Origin: JAMCUI01 sp964520615
GTDB taxonomy: Bacteria; Patescibacteriota; Microgenomatia; 2-02-FULL-39-11
Length of the DNA stretch: 51,709 nucleotides
NCBI GenBank assembly: GCA_964520615.1
Contig: CAZFNL010000090.1
Coordinates: 1 to 51,709 of the forward strand
Reading direction: 5' to 3'
Part shown: piece by piece, positions 23,146-32,668 of the stretch
Layout of the letters: each line of letters opens with the position of its first letter
How positions within the stretch are numbered: position 1 is the first letter of the stretch
Position numbers and translations under genes: made by a program
The notes under the pieces: model-generated
Databases searched by the model: none
Seen by the model: the letters and a program-made list of their open reading frames with translations, nothing else
Told to the model about the DNA's origin: nothing

Positions 23146-23174
23146 ATTTTACAATTCTTTTTTCAGCCTGTCCA
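23146..23174 (-). promoter_or_regulatory. Promoter of the tRNA-Thr/tRNA-Tyr cluster
   Basis: On the minus strand TGGACA (23169-23174), 17-nt spacer, TAAAAT (23146-23151). Transcription would begin about 15 nt before the 5' half of copy A. Confidence 0.55.
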
Positions 23175-23263
23175 CTTGACACATCGTAATCAATTTGCAA
23201 AACTGAGATAAGACCGACAGTGATTTCGTCTTAATTCGCAAAAATACTGCGGTCTGAGCTTTT

Positions 23264-25117
23264 GTGTATAAAAGAAGATATCTAAGCATACTTTATTTTT
23301 TCTTCCTGCTTTATTTTGTTCATCAGGGATTGTTTTTTGCGCCTTTCAAAAACACTGTTTTTGCAGCAGATACCTTAAATTTAAACTCAACTTCCCAAAC
23401 AAACCAGATTATTGTAGTCTTTAATTCCTCTCCGACATCTACTACTCTAATGAATTTTGTTATGAATAATAACCTGCTGCAGCCTAAATACGGTTTGACT
23501 GCTTCAAATTCTATGGTTTTTGGGCTATCTACGGGGACTGTTTCTGCGCAGCTTCTATCAACAATCCGCCAGGAGGCAAATGTAAAAGCAGCATTTCCCA
23601 ATTACCATATGACGTTAATGGGTACGCCAAACGATGCTTATGTCGGCCAGCAGTGGAATTTGCAGTCGCTAAAACTAGTGGGAAGCGTCCAAAGCGCCTG
23701 GGATGTGACTCATGGTTCCTCATCTATAGTGGTCGGAGTAATTGATTCAGGTATAGACTCGGCAAATCCCGATCTTACCGGCAAGATTGATTCCATGGCT
23801 GATTGCAGTACAGGGACGTGTACCACTGTTTCTTCAATGACGGATAGTCTGACAGAACCTCACGGTACACACGTATCGGGTCTTATAGGTGCGGCCACAA
23901 ATAACGGACAGGGGATCGCAAGTACCGGTTTCGATACTAAAGTCATGATGGTAAAAGTGGCGGATGCCGGAGGACAAATAATGATTTCAAATGTTATAAA
24001 TGGTATTAAATGGGCAGCTGACCACGGGGCAAAAGTGATAAATATGAGTTTGGGTCAATTGGCTGACAATCTGGATGCAAACGCAATTTCCCAAATAAAC
24101 GATGCTATTTCATATGCGTGGGGAAAGGGGATAGTGCTTGTGGCTTCAGCCGGTAATTGCGGTGGAAATACCAATGGTGATAACTCATGTGCTTTGACTG
24201 ATGCGCAGGGAAATCCGACAGGGCAGTTTTTGATAAACAAAAAGGTATATCCGGCTGCTTCACCCAATGTTATTTCTGTTGCTGCTATTACCCGTGACGG
24301 GACATTGGCTTCTTATTCTGAGCACAATGATTCAACTGATTCTTCTATAGGCAACTGGATAGATGTCGTAGCACCAGGAGGCCTTTGCAGCAGTCAGAAT
24401 GATGCTCAAAACTGTATTCTGTCCACATTTTATTCCACACAAGGAGACTATGGGTATATGGCGGGAACTTCTATGGCTTCTCCTCAGGTTGCAGGTATTG
24501 CTGCCTTACTTTTTGCCGTTAACCCTCACCTGACCAATTCCCAAATAAAAGAAATGATAGATTCAACAGCCGATAAAACTGTTGCGTCAGGGGCTTCTGT
24601 AAATGGAGAAGTGAATGCTTTGTCAGCCGTAAACGCTGCAGGGGCAGCGGTGACACCCGGTGAGCCGACTGTTACACCGGGAGGTCCATCGCCGACAATA
24701 AACGATACACCAACACCAACAGAAACCATTAGTACTACTCCAGAGGCAACGCCTTCGCCTACAATATTTTCCACCCCGACTCCGTCTCCTTATCCGACTG
24801 TGCCTCCAAAATTGCCCCATACTTTCCCCTCGCCATTCCCGTCGGGACCTTACTGCCCTGCAACTACTAACTGTTCCCATAAAGAAGTAGGTGACGCCAA
24901 TTGTGACGGAGTGGTAGACAATAGCGACTTTAAGTTATGGTGGGAAGAGTTTGACACAATGCCTCCGGCAACACCTGCCAATCAGAACGCCAATTTTGCC
25001 TGTGTCGAAGGCAATAAAAATTCATATTTTGCCGATCTGGTCAGTTTTGAGATTTGGAGAAGAAATACTATAAGCGGTTTGACGTCTACAGCATCTGGTA
25101 ACAACACGAATCAATAA
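23264..25117 (+). CDS. Secreted subtilisin-like protease with dockerin-like C-terminus
   Basis: 617 residues. Signal peptide to about residue 35 (NTVFAADT), an I9-type propeptide (~47-118), then an S8 catalytic domain with Asp161 (VIDSGID), His200 (EPHGTHVSG) and Ser403 (GTSMASP). A Pro/Thr linker (about 464-530) leads to a dockerin-like end: one good calcium loop GDANCDGVVDNSDF and a degenerate second one. Dockerin modules bind cohesins; the cohesin-like proteins at 43-48 kb are the obvious candidates. The start is GTG; no Shine-Dalgarno or clear promoter is seen at standard distance. Confidence 0.92.
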   Translation: MYKRRYLSILYFFFLLYFVHQGLFFAPFKNTVFAADTLNLNSTSQTNQIIVVFNSSPTSTTLMNFVMNNNLLQPKYGLTASNSMVFGLSTGTVSAQLLSTIRQEANVKAAFPNYHMTLMGTPNDAYVGQQWNLQSLKLVGSVQSAWDVTHGSSSIVVGVIDSGIDSANPDLTGKIDSMADCSTGTCTTVSSMTDSLTEPHGTHVSGLIGAATNNGQGIASTGFDTKVMMVKVADAGGQIMISNVINGIKWAADHGAKVINMSLGQLADNLDANAISQINDAISYAWGKGIVLVASAGNCGGNTNGDNSCALTDAQGNPTGQFLINKKVYPAASPNVISVAAITRDGTLASYSEHNDSTDSSIGNWIDVVAPGGLCSSQNDAQNCILSTFYSTQGDYGYMAGTSMASPQVAGIAALLFAVNPHLTNSQIKEMIDSTADKTVASGASVNGEVNALSAVNAAGAAVTPGEPTVTPGGPSPTINDTPTPTETISTTPEATPSPTIFSTPTPSPYPTVPPKLPHTFPSPFPSGPYCPATTNCSHKEVGDANCDGVVDNSDFKLWWEEFDTMPPATPANQNANFACVEGNKNSYFADLVSFEIWRRNTISGLTSTASGNNTNQ

Positions 25118-25160
25118 GTATATAAAGCCACACATAAGACTATATAGTTCAATAATTTCA

Positions 25161-25189
25161 TTGACATTCTGAAAATATATTCGTATATT
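25161..25189 (+). promoter_or_regulatory. Promoter of the polysaccharide locus
   Basis: Perfect TTGACA (25161-25166), 17-nt spacer, TATATT (25184-25189). The ATG follows 14 nt later, giving a leader of about 7 nt. Confidence 0.65.
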
Positions 25190-25203
25190 GTGGTTTATTT
25201 GTT

Positions 25204-27972
25204 ATGGATAGAATTTCCGCATTGTTATTACTTATCTTTCTTTCACCTTTTTTATTCTTTTTTTTTCTTCTGGTAAAGCTTACTTCGCGCGGACCTTTCA
25301 CTTTTAGGCAGATTAGGATGGGAAAAGATAAAAAACCATTCGAAATCTATAAGATCCGAACTATGGTGGAAAATGCGGAGAAGCTAAAAACAAAACTGAA
25401 AAATCTAAACGAGGCGGATGGTCCTGTGTTTAAGATAAACAATGATCCGAGATTTACCGGTATTGGGAGAGTAATAGCATATATTGGTCTTGATGAGGTT
25501 CTGCAACTTGTAAATATTGTTAAAGGCGAGATGACATATGTCGGTCCCAGGCCTTTGCCGGTATATGAAGCGGTAAACGTTCCGAGAGAATACCAGGAAA
25601 GATTTTTGGTCAAGCCGGGTATTACTTCACTTGGAATAGTTAGGGGAACATACAATAAAAGTTTTAAGAAATGGATGGAGTCTGATCTAGAATACATAAA
25701 AAAAAGAAGCTTATTTCTAGATATATACATCCTGGTTTTTACCGTGCTTTATATATTGAAATGGTCAACAAAAAATATCTTTTTTATTTTTTACCCTTTT
25801 GTACTTCTTTTTTATGCTTTCTCTCCAGATTCAGTCTGGTGGTTTCAGATACTCACATTTTTCTCTGTGGTAATTTTCTTAGGTTTGAATTTGGGCAAAA
25901 AAGTCTCCTTTTTTCCCCTTTTACTTATAGTTTTTCTTTTCTTTTCTACATTATTCTCAATAAATAAAATCAGTTCTGTACCTTTGTTTTTTTCTTATCT
26001 ATTGGTATTTATTCTCAGTTCCTACTTTTTTGAAGAAGCAAAAGGGATATTGGTAAAGAGTTATATTCTAGGCACTCTCATGATGGGCTTATTTTCCTTT
26101 TTATATTCCGCAAGCGGGATCATAAGCGGAAGGCCGCATTCCATCTTTGGATTTTTAGACAGAGGTACTAATTTAATCGTGCCTTATTTTGGTTACGCTT
26201 TTTATGCGATATTCCTTGTCGCTACTTTTCCTTTCATTCTTGAAAAAATTGCCAGTCGGAAATCTACTGTTTGGAAACTGGTACTGTTATTGTACATTTT
26301 ATTTTTAATGACTTCTTTTTCTAAATTGGCACTTTTAGTAGCTGGTTTTGAAGGATTTGTATATTTGATGATCCATAAACCCAAAGACAAATTGAAAGTG
26401 ATGAGTATTTATACGGCTATGGCATTTTTCCTTCTAGTAATGGTTTATTTCATGAATTTTTTTGTCCTGAATAACCAATGGTTGAAGGGTAGAATTTATA
26501 AACCATCAGTTACTTCAAGAATGGAATATTGGAATCAAAGTATAAAAGCGATACGCGAGAGTAGTTTAGACAGATTAATTACCGGATATGGTCTGGATAA
26601 TTTTTTTGAGCTGTCAAATATATACCAGAATAAACCAAATAATTGGACCAGGTTTTCGCACAATTATTTTGTTCAATTCTTCATAGAAAACGGATTATTA
26701 AGCCTTATTATTCTAATATTATTTTTATATACCACTGTGGGGAAAAATTTTGGTAGATATACTATACCCGAGAAACTTTCTCTACTTTCAATAACCCTTT
26801 TTTCTCTAGCCGGTACTTATGATCTAGGCACAGTGCCGATCCTACTTTTTTTCTTTGTATTGCTTATAAAGGAAATACCCAAAGAGGATGTGGACAATAC
26901 TTTTTTGGGAATAAAAAGCAACATATCACACGTGTCATTTTCAATCATTCTGGTATTGTTAATTCTATTCTGGTCACGCTATTTTTATGTTTATACAAAT
27001 ATTTATTTGCAAGTCCATCCCAAAATCCAAACGATTGATGTATTTCCCTACGAATCGGCTTTTTGGACACGACTAGTGGACACATCAGTTAATTCTCCTG
27101 AAAGACTGGTAGAGCTGAATAATAAATTAGGTCGGTATTCGTCGATGAATGCCGATCTTTATAAGTACATTCTGCAAACTTTATATACGTCAGGAGATTA
27201 CTGCGATATAGTGAATTTGTCCAAACAATATCTCTTGAGAATTCCATTTGATCTGGATGTCCAAAATGACTTTATAGTCAGCTATTCTAATTGTCAAACG
27301 CCTCAAAAACAGAATCTGGATGGTTTTTGGGCGACGATAGAGCCTAAATTTGATATTCCCGGCAGTACTCTTTTTCAAATGAGGGATTTCTTAAATTTTG
27401 CCGCAACGTATTATTTCAAGGAAAATAAATTAAACCAGTATCAAAGGTGGTTTTCTAAAGCATGGATAATAAAGACGGATAATGCAAATGATACGTGGTA
27501 TGAGCAAATTTTTGACCAGCCTTTCCAGGCACTTCCTGTTGAGCGAGGATTAAAAATAGAATTATCAATGGAATCAGAAGGGGGATTATCGGCAATAGAA
27601 CTTGTAGGGAAGTTCAATAATGACAATAGGATGAAATGGCACGGAGAAAAGATTCTTGTAGGGTTTTCAGGAAATGGAAAGGTTTTATATATAGATATGT
27701 ATACGGGGAAATCCGATAATCCGGTTGTATTATTGAACAAAACATTAGAAAAGAAGATCAGTTTGTTGAATTTATTTATCAATGAAACAGGAAACGATAT
27801 CAGGATTACTGATGCTTCGGAAAGTAATATTGCGAATATTGATATCAGAAAAATTACCAATGACAGTTTTCCAGATGGAATATTTCCTGACAAAAAGGTG
27901 TATTTGGGTTATGGTATATCTCCTCATTCATCAATAAGAATCGAAAAGTTTAACATATTACCAGCAAAGTAG
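25204..27972 (+). CDS. Sugar-phosphate transferase / O-antigen polymerase-ligase fusion
   Basis: 922 residues in three parts. Residues 1-185 are a polyprenyl-phosphate sugar-1-phosphate transferase (PglC/WbaP catalytic type): one membrane segment, RQIRMGKDKKPFEIYKIRTM, the acidic pair in GLDEVLQLVN (Asp97-Glu98) and GEMTYVGPRP. Residues ~185-590 are polytopic, with an O-antigen ligase/polymerase signature (FSHNYFVQFFIENGLLSLI). Residues ~600-780 are helical and extracytoplasmic, and 780-922 form a concanavalin-like beta domain. The normal arrangement is separate genes for initiation and for polymerisation or ligation. The fusion suggests that the lipid-linked sugar is started and used by one protein. 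First gene of the locus. Confidence 0.85.
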   Translation: MDRISALLLLIFLSPFLFFFFLLVKLTSRGPFTFRQIRMGKDKKPFEIYKIRTMVENAEKLKTKLKNLNEADGPVFKINNDPRFTGIGRVIAYIGLDEVLQLVNIVKGEMTYVGPRPLPVYEAVNVPREYQERFLVKPGITSLGIVRGTYNKSFKKWMESDLEYIKKRSLFLDIYILVFTVLYILKWSTKNIFFIFYPFVLLFYAFSPDSVWWFQILTFFSVVIFLGLNLGKKVSFFPLLLIVFLFFSTLFSINKISSVPLFFSYLLVFILSSYFFEEAKGILVKSYILGTLMMGLFSFLYSASGIISGRPHSIFGFLDRGTNLIVPYFGYAFYAIFLVATFPFILEKIASRKSTVWKLVLLLYILFLMTSFSKLALLVAGFEGFVYLMIHKPKDKLKVMSIYTAMAFFLLVMVYFMNFFVLNNQWLKGRIYKPSVTSRMEYWNQSIKAIRESSLDRLITGYGLDNFFELSNIYQNKPNNWTRFSHNYFVQFFIENGLLSLIILILFLYTTVGKNFGRYTIPEKLSLLSITLFSLAGTYDLGTVPILLFFFVLLIKEIPKEDVDNTFLGIKSNISHVSFSIILVLLILFWSRYFYVYTNIYLQVHPKIQTIDVFPYESAFWTRLVDTSVNSPERLVELNNKLGRYSSMNADLYKYILQTLYTSGDYCDIVNLSKQYLLRIPFDLDVQNDFIVSYSNCQTPQKQNLDGFWATIEPKFDIPGSTLFQMRDFLNFAATYYFKENKLNQYQRWFSKAWIIKTDNANDTWYEQIFDQPFQALPVERGLKIELSMESEGGLSAIELVGKFNNDNRMKWHGEKILVGFSGNGKVLYIDMYTGKSDNPVVLLNKTLEKKISLLNLFINETGNDIRITDASESNIANIDIRKITNDSFPDGIFPDKKVYLGYGISPHSSIRIEKFNILPAK

Positions 27973-28007
27973 TTTTTTCTTAAAAGCCAAAAATAAATAG
28001 GTTTATT

Positions 28008-29123
28008 ATGATAAACATTCTATTCCTTCTGAATGAATTGGACGATATCTCCCATACAAGGATGACGCTTGATATAGTTTCCGGCTTGGACAAAAGAAAA
28101 TACAATCCCTATGTGTATAGTCTGAAAAGAAAAGGCGGCTTGGAGAAAGAATTTGAACATGTGCTTAATGGTTGCTTCTTTACCTCATCTGGAAATATTA
28201 TTGACGATATCTTCAGGATAAGTAATATTGTAATTCAATCACAAATAAGCATAGTCCAAACTCCGGCCTTGCGGAGTGAATTTACGGTTTTTGCAGTGAG
28301 ATTTCTGAATTCCAGCCGCCGACCGTTTGTCCATATTGCGGTCCGTTTCAATTACCTTTTTGGGAATATTTCTCTATACCATATCCTTAAAAATTTATTC
28401 TATTTAATATCCATTCGAACTGCAGATCTAAACGTTTGCGTAGGAAAACATATTCAAAAGAGATTGGTCCGAAATTTGAGAATTTCCCCCAATAAGACTT
28501 GTTTTATTCCCAATGTAATCAGATTCAGGTCAGAAAGAGTATTGGGTATAGATCCGAAGGAGTATTTCACCTTAAAAAAAGATGTGCCCATAATTTTATA
28601 TACGGGATCATTAATCGAAAGAAAAAATATTGTTTTTCTTATAAAAAGCCTGTCACTGGTCCGGCAGCCGTATTACTGCCTAATAGTCGGGGAAGGAAAG
28701 GAAAAAGAAAAAATTGAAAATCTCATAATCAATCTGAATTTAAGAAAGAAAATTATACTGACCGGCTACTTCAGGAATATCAGTGGTTTTCTAAAGACGG
28801 CGGATATTTTTGTGATGCCGTCAAAAGGTGAAGGCTTATCTTTGAGTGTAATTGAAGCGATGCGGGCGGGAGTACCTTCCGTGGTAAGTGATATAGAAGG
28901 GAATAGAGAGCTAATCAGTAATATGAAAGAAGGTTTAGTATTTCCTCTCCATGATGGTAATAAACTTGCATCAGCCGTCTCGCGGCTCTTGGAAAACCAG
29001 AAATTAAGAAGGAAGCTGGGTGAAAATGCCAGAAGGAAAGCCAAAAAATTATATAATCTTGGCCAAATGCTGACTAGATATAGTTTCTTATATGACAAAT
29101 ACACAAAACGGTTTTGGGTTTAA
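28008..29123 (+). CDS. GT4-family glycosyltransferase
   Basis: 371 residues, GT-B fold. The C-terminal half shows the nucleotide-sugar-binding pattern: ILYTGSLIERKN, YYCLIVGEGKEKEKI, and EGLSLSVIEAMRAGVPSVVSD with the E-x7-E motif. The N-terminal acceptor domain is divergent. It likely adds one sugar to the lipid-linked glycan on the cytoplasmic side. It follows the fusion gene by 35 nt on the same strand and is convergent with the DUF4330-like gene. Confidence 0.88.
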   Translation: MINILFLLNELDDISHTRMTLDIVSGLDKRKYNPYVYSLKRKGGLEKEFEHVLNGCFFTSSGNIIDDIFRISNIVIQSQISIVQTPALRSEFTVFAVRFLNSSRRPFVHIAVRFNYLFGNISLYHILKNLFYLISIRTADLNVCVGKHIQKRLVRNLRISPNKTCFIPNVIRFRSERVLGIDPKEYFTLKKDVPIILYTGSLIERKNIVFLIKSLSLVRQPYYCLIVGEGKEKEKIENLIINLNLRKKIILTGYFRNISGFLKTADIFVMPSKGEGLSLSVIEAMRAGVPSVVSDIEGNRELISNMKEGLVFPLHDGNKLASAVSRLLENQKLRRKLGENARRKAKKLYNLGQMLTRYSFLYDKYTKRFWV

Positions 29124-29130
29124 CCGTCAA

Positions 29131-29970
29131 TTAATTTAGTATATCTATGATATTCCAGCTTATATCATATTTGGATGAAATGACTGTTATAGTTTGGTTA
29201 ATTTTTACAGTTTCATCTTCCTTAAAGTAGTAGATGTCTTTATCTTCGGTTGTAAGAAGATCCATTACTGTGTAGAGATCAACCAGATACGGGTCCCTGG
29301 TCAAATGAGGGGTCCCATTTGCGTCCACTGTAATCCTTTTTGCGGGTTCAACCCTTTTTTCCAGCACTTTGGCTATTGGACTGCCGTTGAAATCCTTCAT
29401 CTCGTCACCGACATGAATAGCATCTGCTATCCAGGGTTGAACTCCGCTTGTAATATAATCAGGCCCGCCAACCATCTGCAGAAGGACCTTTTTATGGACT
29501 TTTTTCCTCGTGTCAGAAATGCCTTGAATTGCTGTAACAACACCTTCCATAAGGATTCCGTTTGGCTTTACGCTTATCGGCCCGCCGATAGTAAGATCTT
29601 TTGACGAGTAGGTATATTTGCGTTGGTTTTTGTTGTACAGAGCGTTTAACCGAATCTTTACATATGTTTCCTTATAGCTTCCCAAAGTTTCATATGTGTG
29701 TATATCTTCTACTTCTGCGACCGGTTGGCCGAATCCGTCGAATTCCTTATCTCCAATTTTGACAGTATCGATAAGCCATCTAGGTGCACTTCGCCATTCA
29801 CTTATCATCGTCGGATCGGTGGTGACTTTCATCTCCACCTCTATCCATTTTTTGGTATTGTGGAAATAAAGGAAAATGAAAAGGAATATTGAAAGAAAAA
29901 ATAAAATAAAAAGGATTTCCGTAAATCCTATCCGTTTTCCCAATGACCGGAATTCATGATTTTTGGGCAT
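29131..29970 (-). CDS. Membrane-anchored DUF4330-like protein
   Basis: About 279 residues from ATG 29968-29970 (a TTG at 29991 is also possible). One N-terminal helix (FTEILFILFFLSIFLFIFLYF), then an extracytoplasmic beta domain with the repeated pattern GDKEFDGFGQPVAEVEDI and GDEMKDFNGSPIAKVLEK, typical of DUF4330 proteins that occur beside polysaccharide genes. The exact function is unknown; co-polymerase-like or assembly roles have been guessed from context only. It overlaps the end of the upstream O-antigen ligase gene by 17 nt, so the two are translationally coupled. Confidence 0.7.
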   Translation of the reverse strand: MPKNHEFRSLGKRIGFTEILFILFFLSIFLFIFLYFHNTKKWIEVEMKVTTDPTMISEWRSAPRWLIDTVKIGDKEFDGFGQPVAEVEDIHTYETLGSYKETYVKIRLNALYNKNQRKYTYSSKDLTIGGPISVKPNGILMEGVVTAIQGISDTRKKVHKKVLLQMVGGPDYITSGVQPWIADAIHVGDEMKDFNGSPIAKVLEKRVEPAKRITVDANGTPHLTRDPYLVDLYTVMDLLTTEDKDIYYFKEDETVKINQTITVISSKYDISWNIIDILN

Positions 29971-31414
29971 AGACGTTGTATAGCGTTGCAAATATTAGTA
30001 AGTATAACACAGTTGTGGAATAAACCGGTTGGAACAACCCGTTTAATAAAATACTTACTGTACCTGAGAGAAAAATATCACCTTGGATTTTGTTGTTTGG
30101 GATCATATTGCCAGCTGACTTTATTTTCGGGGCTAAAAGTAAGTACAGGAATATAAAAAGGGTCAGAAAAGGAACAAGTCCGATTTCTTCAGTAAGATGA
30201 AGATATAGGTTATGGGAAGGGGAGGGGAAATAGTACATTTCACCCCGTGGATTTTCCAGGAACATCCCCAGGACGCTCATCCCTTGACCTACTCCAAAGA
30301 GCGGATATTTCATGACAAGGTTTACGGATTCTTTGAGTTGGTTTATACGGAATAGTCCGCTTCCTCCTTCAGAAAAAGTAAGGTCGCTTTTTTGCAGCCT
30401 GGGCAGTACAAGAAATAGTCCTATCGGAATGAATAAAATAATTGTACAGAAAAGTATGCTCATATATTTCCGGTCAAAAGAGAGCTTATATCTTTTTTCA
30501 AAAATATAAGTTAACGGCAATGTGATAAGAAATATTACCAGCCAGGATGATCTGCTGAGGCTCAAAAGAATTCCGGCAAGCCCGAATATGAATCCTGAGA
30601 TGATGTATTTGTTGTTTTTCTGCTGTTTGAGGTAGCCCTGAAAGAAAAAGATTATGGTTAGCGGCAGGAGAAAGTTGGCCAGATCATTTGGATGGTTAAA
30701 TGTTCCCCAAGGCCTGAACCAGTTTTGACTGAGATCTGTACCTTCAATGAGAATATTGTGGAAAAAGACAAGGCTGGGAAAGAGCGAAGATCTGGTAATA
30801 TATTGGAAAAATGCCCAGAGCCCTTCATAAACAACCAGGATTGAGAAAAAATTAAGGAGATCAGTGATGAAATTCCTGTTATTTTCAACCTCTTTCCTGA
30901 GAAGTGAAAAAAAGGGTAATAAGAGAACAAAATAAAACCAATAAACTGTTGAAATTCCTGGGTTAAGTGAAACTAGTGCTGATATGAAAGAAAGTAGAAG
31001 GAAAATAAGAAATACTTTAGAGTATTTATCAAATCTTATGGTACTTTTTAGGTAGCAATAAATAAACCATGCAGCCATTATAAGCCCAATGAAGAAAGAG
31101 GGTCCCAGAATTATAAAATTCTCATATCCCTGGTATCCTGAAATCCAATGCCCGTAAGCGAGGCTTGATAAAGGGATAAGTATAAATTCAAATGTTTTTC
31201 CGACTGAAAAGATGTTGAAGAGCAGAAAGGAGAATATTAGGCCTTTTGACGCGGATTTGAGGATGTATATGGATAAGAGAAGGTAAATAAACGACGCGGC
31301 AATAATAGTTTTGTTATCGATATTAAAGCATAATGCAATAAGGAAGACTATCGTAAAATGAATGAAATATTTTTCTTGGAGATAGATACGATATCTTTTT
31401 AGCACTTTTATCAT
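29954..31414 (-). CDS. O-antigen ligase/polymerase family protein
   Basis: 486 residues, about 11-12 helices. Wzy/WaaL signatures: WFRPWGTFNHPNDLANFLLPL and, in the large external loop, PSPSHNLYLHLTEEIGLVPF with the conserved His. It would polymerise or ligate glycan outside the membrane. It overlaps the upstream glycosyltransferase by 4 nt (ATGA) and the downstream DUF4330-like gene by 17 nt, so it sits in the middle of a four-gene operon. A second such domain exists in the 922-residue fusion, so the locus may build two glycans or use one domain for ligation. Confidence 0.85.
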   Translation of the reverse strand: MIKVLKRYRIYLQEKYFIHFTIVFLIALCFNIDNKTIIAASFIYLLLSIYILKSASKGLIFSFLLFNIFSVGKTFEFILIPLSSLAYGHWISGYQGYENFIILGPSFFIGLIMAAWFIYCYLKSTIRFDKYSKVFLIFLLLSFISALVSLNPGISTVYWFYFVLLLPFFSLLRKEVENNRNFITDLLNFFSILVVYEGLWAFFQYITRSSLFPSLVFFHNILIEGTDLSQNWFRPWGTFNHPNDLANFLLPLTIIFFFQGYLKQQKNNKYIISGFIFGLAGILLSLSRSSWLVIFLITLPLTYIFEKRYKLSFDRKYMSILFCTIILFIPIGLFLVLPRLQKSDLTFSEGGSGLFRINQLKESVNLVMKYPLFGVGQGMSVLGMFLENPRGEMYYFPSPSHNLYLHLTEEIGLVPFLTLFIFLYLLLAPKIKSAGNMIPNNKIQGDIFLSGTVSILLNGLFQPVYSTTVLYLLIFATLYNVYAQKS

Positions 31415-32580
31415 ATAGATTGGTATACGGTTTCTACTGATTTGGCAACAGACTTCCAGGAGAATTTACCTTTTGCAAACGTAAGACCTTGCGAGGCAAT
31501 TTTCTTAGCCTTATTTGGATTTCTGAAAATTTTCAAAATAACATTACCCATCGAATTTGGCGTGTACCTGCTTAAAAAACCTATTTTATATTTATCGACC
31601 AGTTTTCCCACATCTCCGACATTGTTCGTTACCAGTGGAATTCCGCTTGCCAGATAATCCCCGAATTTCATGGGAAATCGTGCTTCGTTTGTCAGATTGT
31701 TAGCCATCGGGAGTAATCCAACGTCAGACGCATTCAAATACAGCCGTAATAATTGTTTATCCGCATTTTCTCTGATGAGTATAACACCTTCATTAATAAG
31801 TGACTTATAAGACTTCCAAATATTTTTGGGATACTTTCCCAGAAGGATAAGCATTGTCCTTGGGTTTTGGGAATGGACGAACAGGAAAGTATCCAGCACC
31901 ATTTTCAGGTCATAAAGCACAAACCCGGGAAAGATGCATATCTTGACATTTAGCGGTAAGCGCAGTTTTCTCCTTTCCTCAGTCTTATCCGAAGGATAGA
32001 TGGCCCTAATGTCAGAACCGTTGGGGATAATCATTATTTTACCTTTTGTTATACCAAGCCTCTTTGCACGGTCGAAAAGACGGTTGCTTGCTACAGTAGT
32101 ATAATCAGCAAATTTGCGGAAATACTCCTCAAAAAAGGTCTCGATAGGGGAGAAAAGAGTGTTTAGTGCCTTATTCGGACGCAGCGTGATTGCTCCGCCT
32201 TTTCCCCACCAGTCAGACCAATCGATAACAAGAGGTATGTTTTTCTTAAATTTCTTATAAAACAATGCCGGTATGATGACTGTTGGTCTGGTGTCAAAAG
32301 CATGTATCAGGTCGTATTGTTTATCCCTCAGATATGCACACCTTCTGATTACATTTAAGGGATCCCAACCCGTTCTCAGATTTCCCCAGAGTAAATCCGG
32401 AGTTTCGACGATTTTCACTTTATCTTCCGAGTATTCCCGATATTTAATTCTGCCAGTCGGGGAATTGGTAAGCAAAGTTAGTTCATGTCCTTGTAAGACC
32501 AGTTCTTTAGCCAGCAGAAAGCATCTGTGATAAGTACTTCTGCCCTTTATGTTATGGTTAAGATACAAGATTCTGGACAT
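31411..32580 (-). CDS. GT-B glycosyltransferase (GT4-like)
   Basis: 389 residues. N-terminal domain ILYLNHNIKGRSTYHRC and LVLQGHELTLLTN; hinge IPNGSDIRAIYP; C-terminal domain FPGFVLYDLKMVLD, and NEARFPMKFGDYLASGIPLVTN in place of the usual E-x7-E segment. Likely adds a sugar to the lipid-linked glycan. It is coupled to the following O-antigen ligase gene by a 4-nt overlap. Confidence 0.87.
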   Translation of the reverse strand: MSRILYLNHNIKGRSTYHRCFLLAKELVLQGHELTLLTNSPTGRIKYREYSEDKVKIVETPDLLWGNLRTGWDPLNVIRRCAYLRDKQYDLIHAFDTRPTVIIPALFYKKFKKNIPLVIDWSDWWGKGGAITLRPNKALNTLFSPIETFFEEYFRKFADYTTVASNRLFDRAKRLGITKGKIMIIPNGSDIRAIYPSDKTEERRKLRLPLNVKICIFPGFVLYDLKMVLDTFLFVHSQNPRTMLILLGKYPKNIWKSYKSLINEGVILIRENADKQLLRLYLNASDVGLLPMANNLTNEARFPMKFGDYLASGIPLVTNNVGDVGKLVDKYKIGFLSRYTPNSMGNVILKIFRNPNKAKKIASQGLTFAKGKFSWKSVAKSVETVYQSI

Positions 32581-32668
32581 GGGCGTGTTTAGAACTCATC
32601 TCGATATTCTGTTCTAGCTTCGAGTATGTTATCCCCTCAAGTTAGAAAATAGAGTTTTGAGATAGCTT

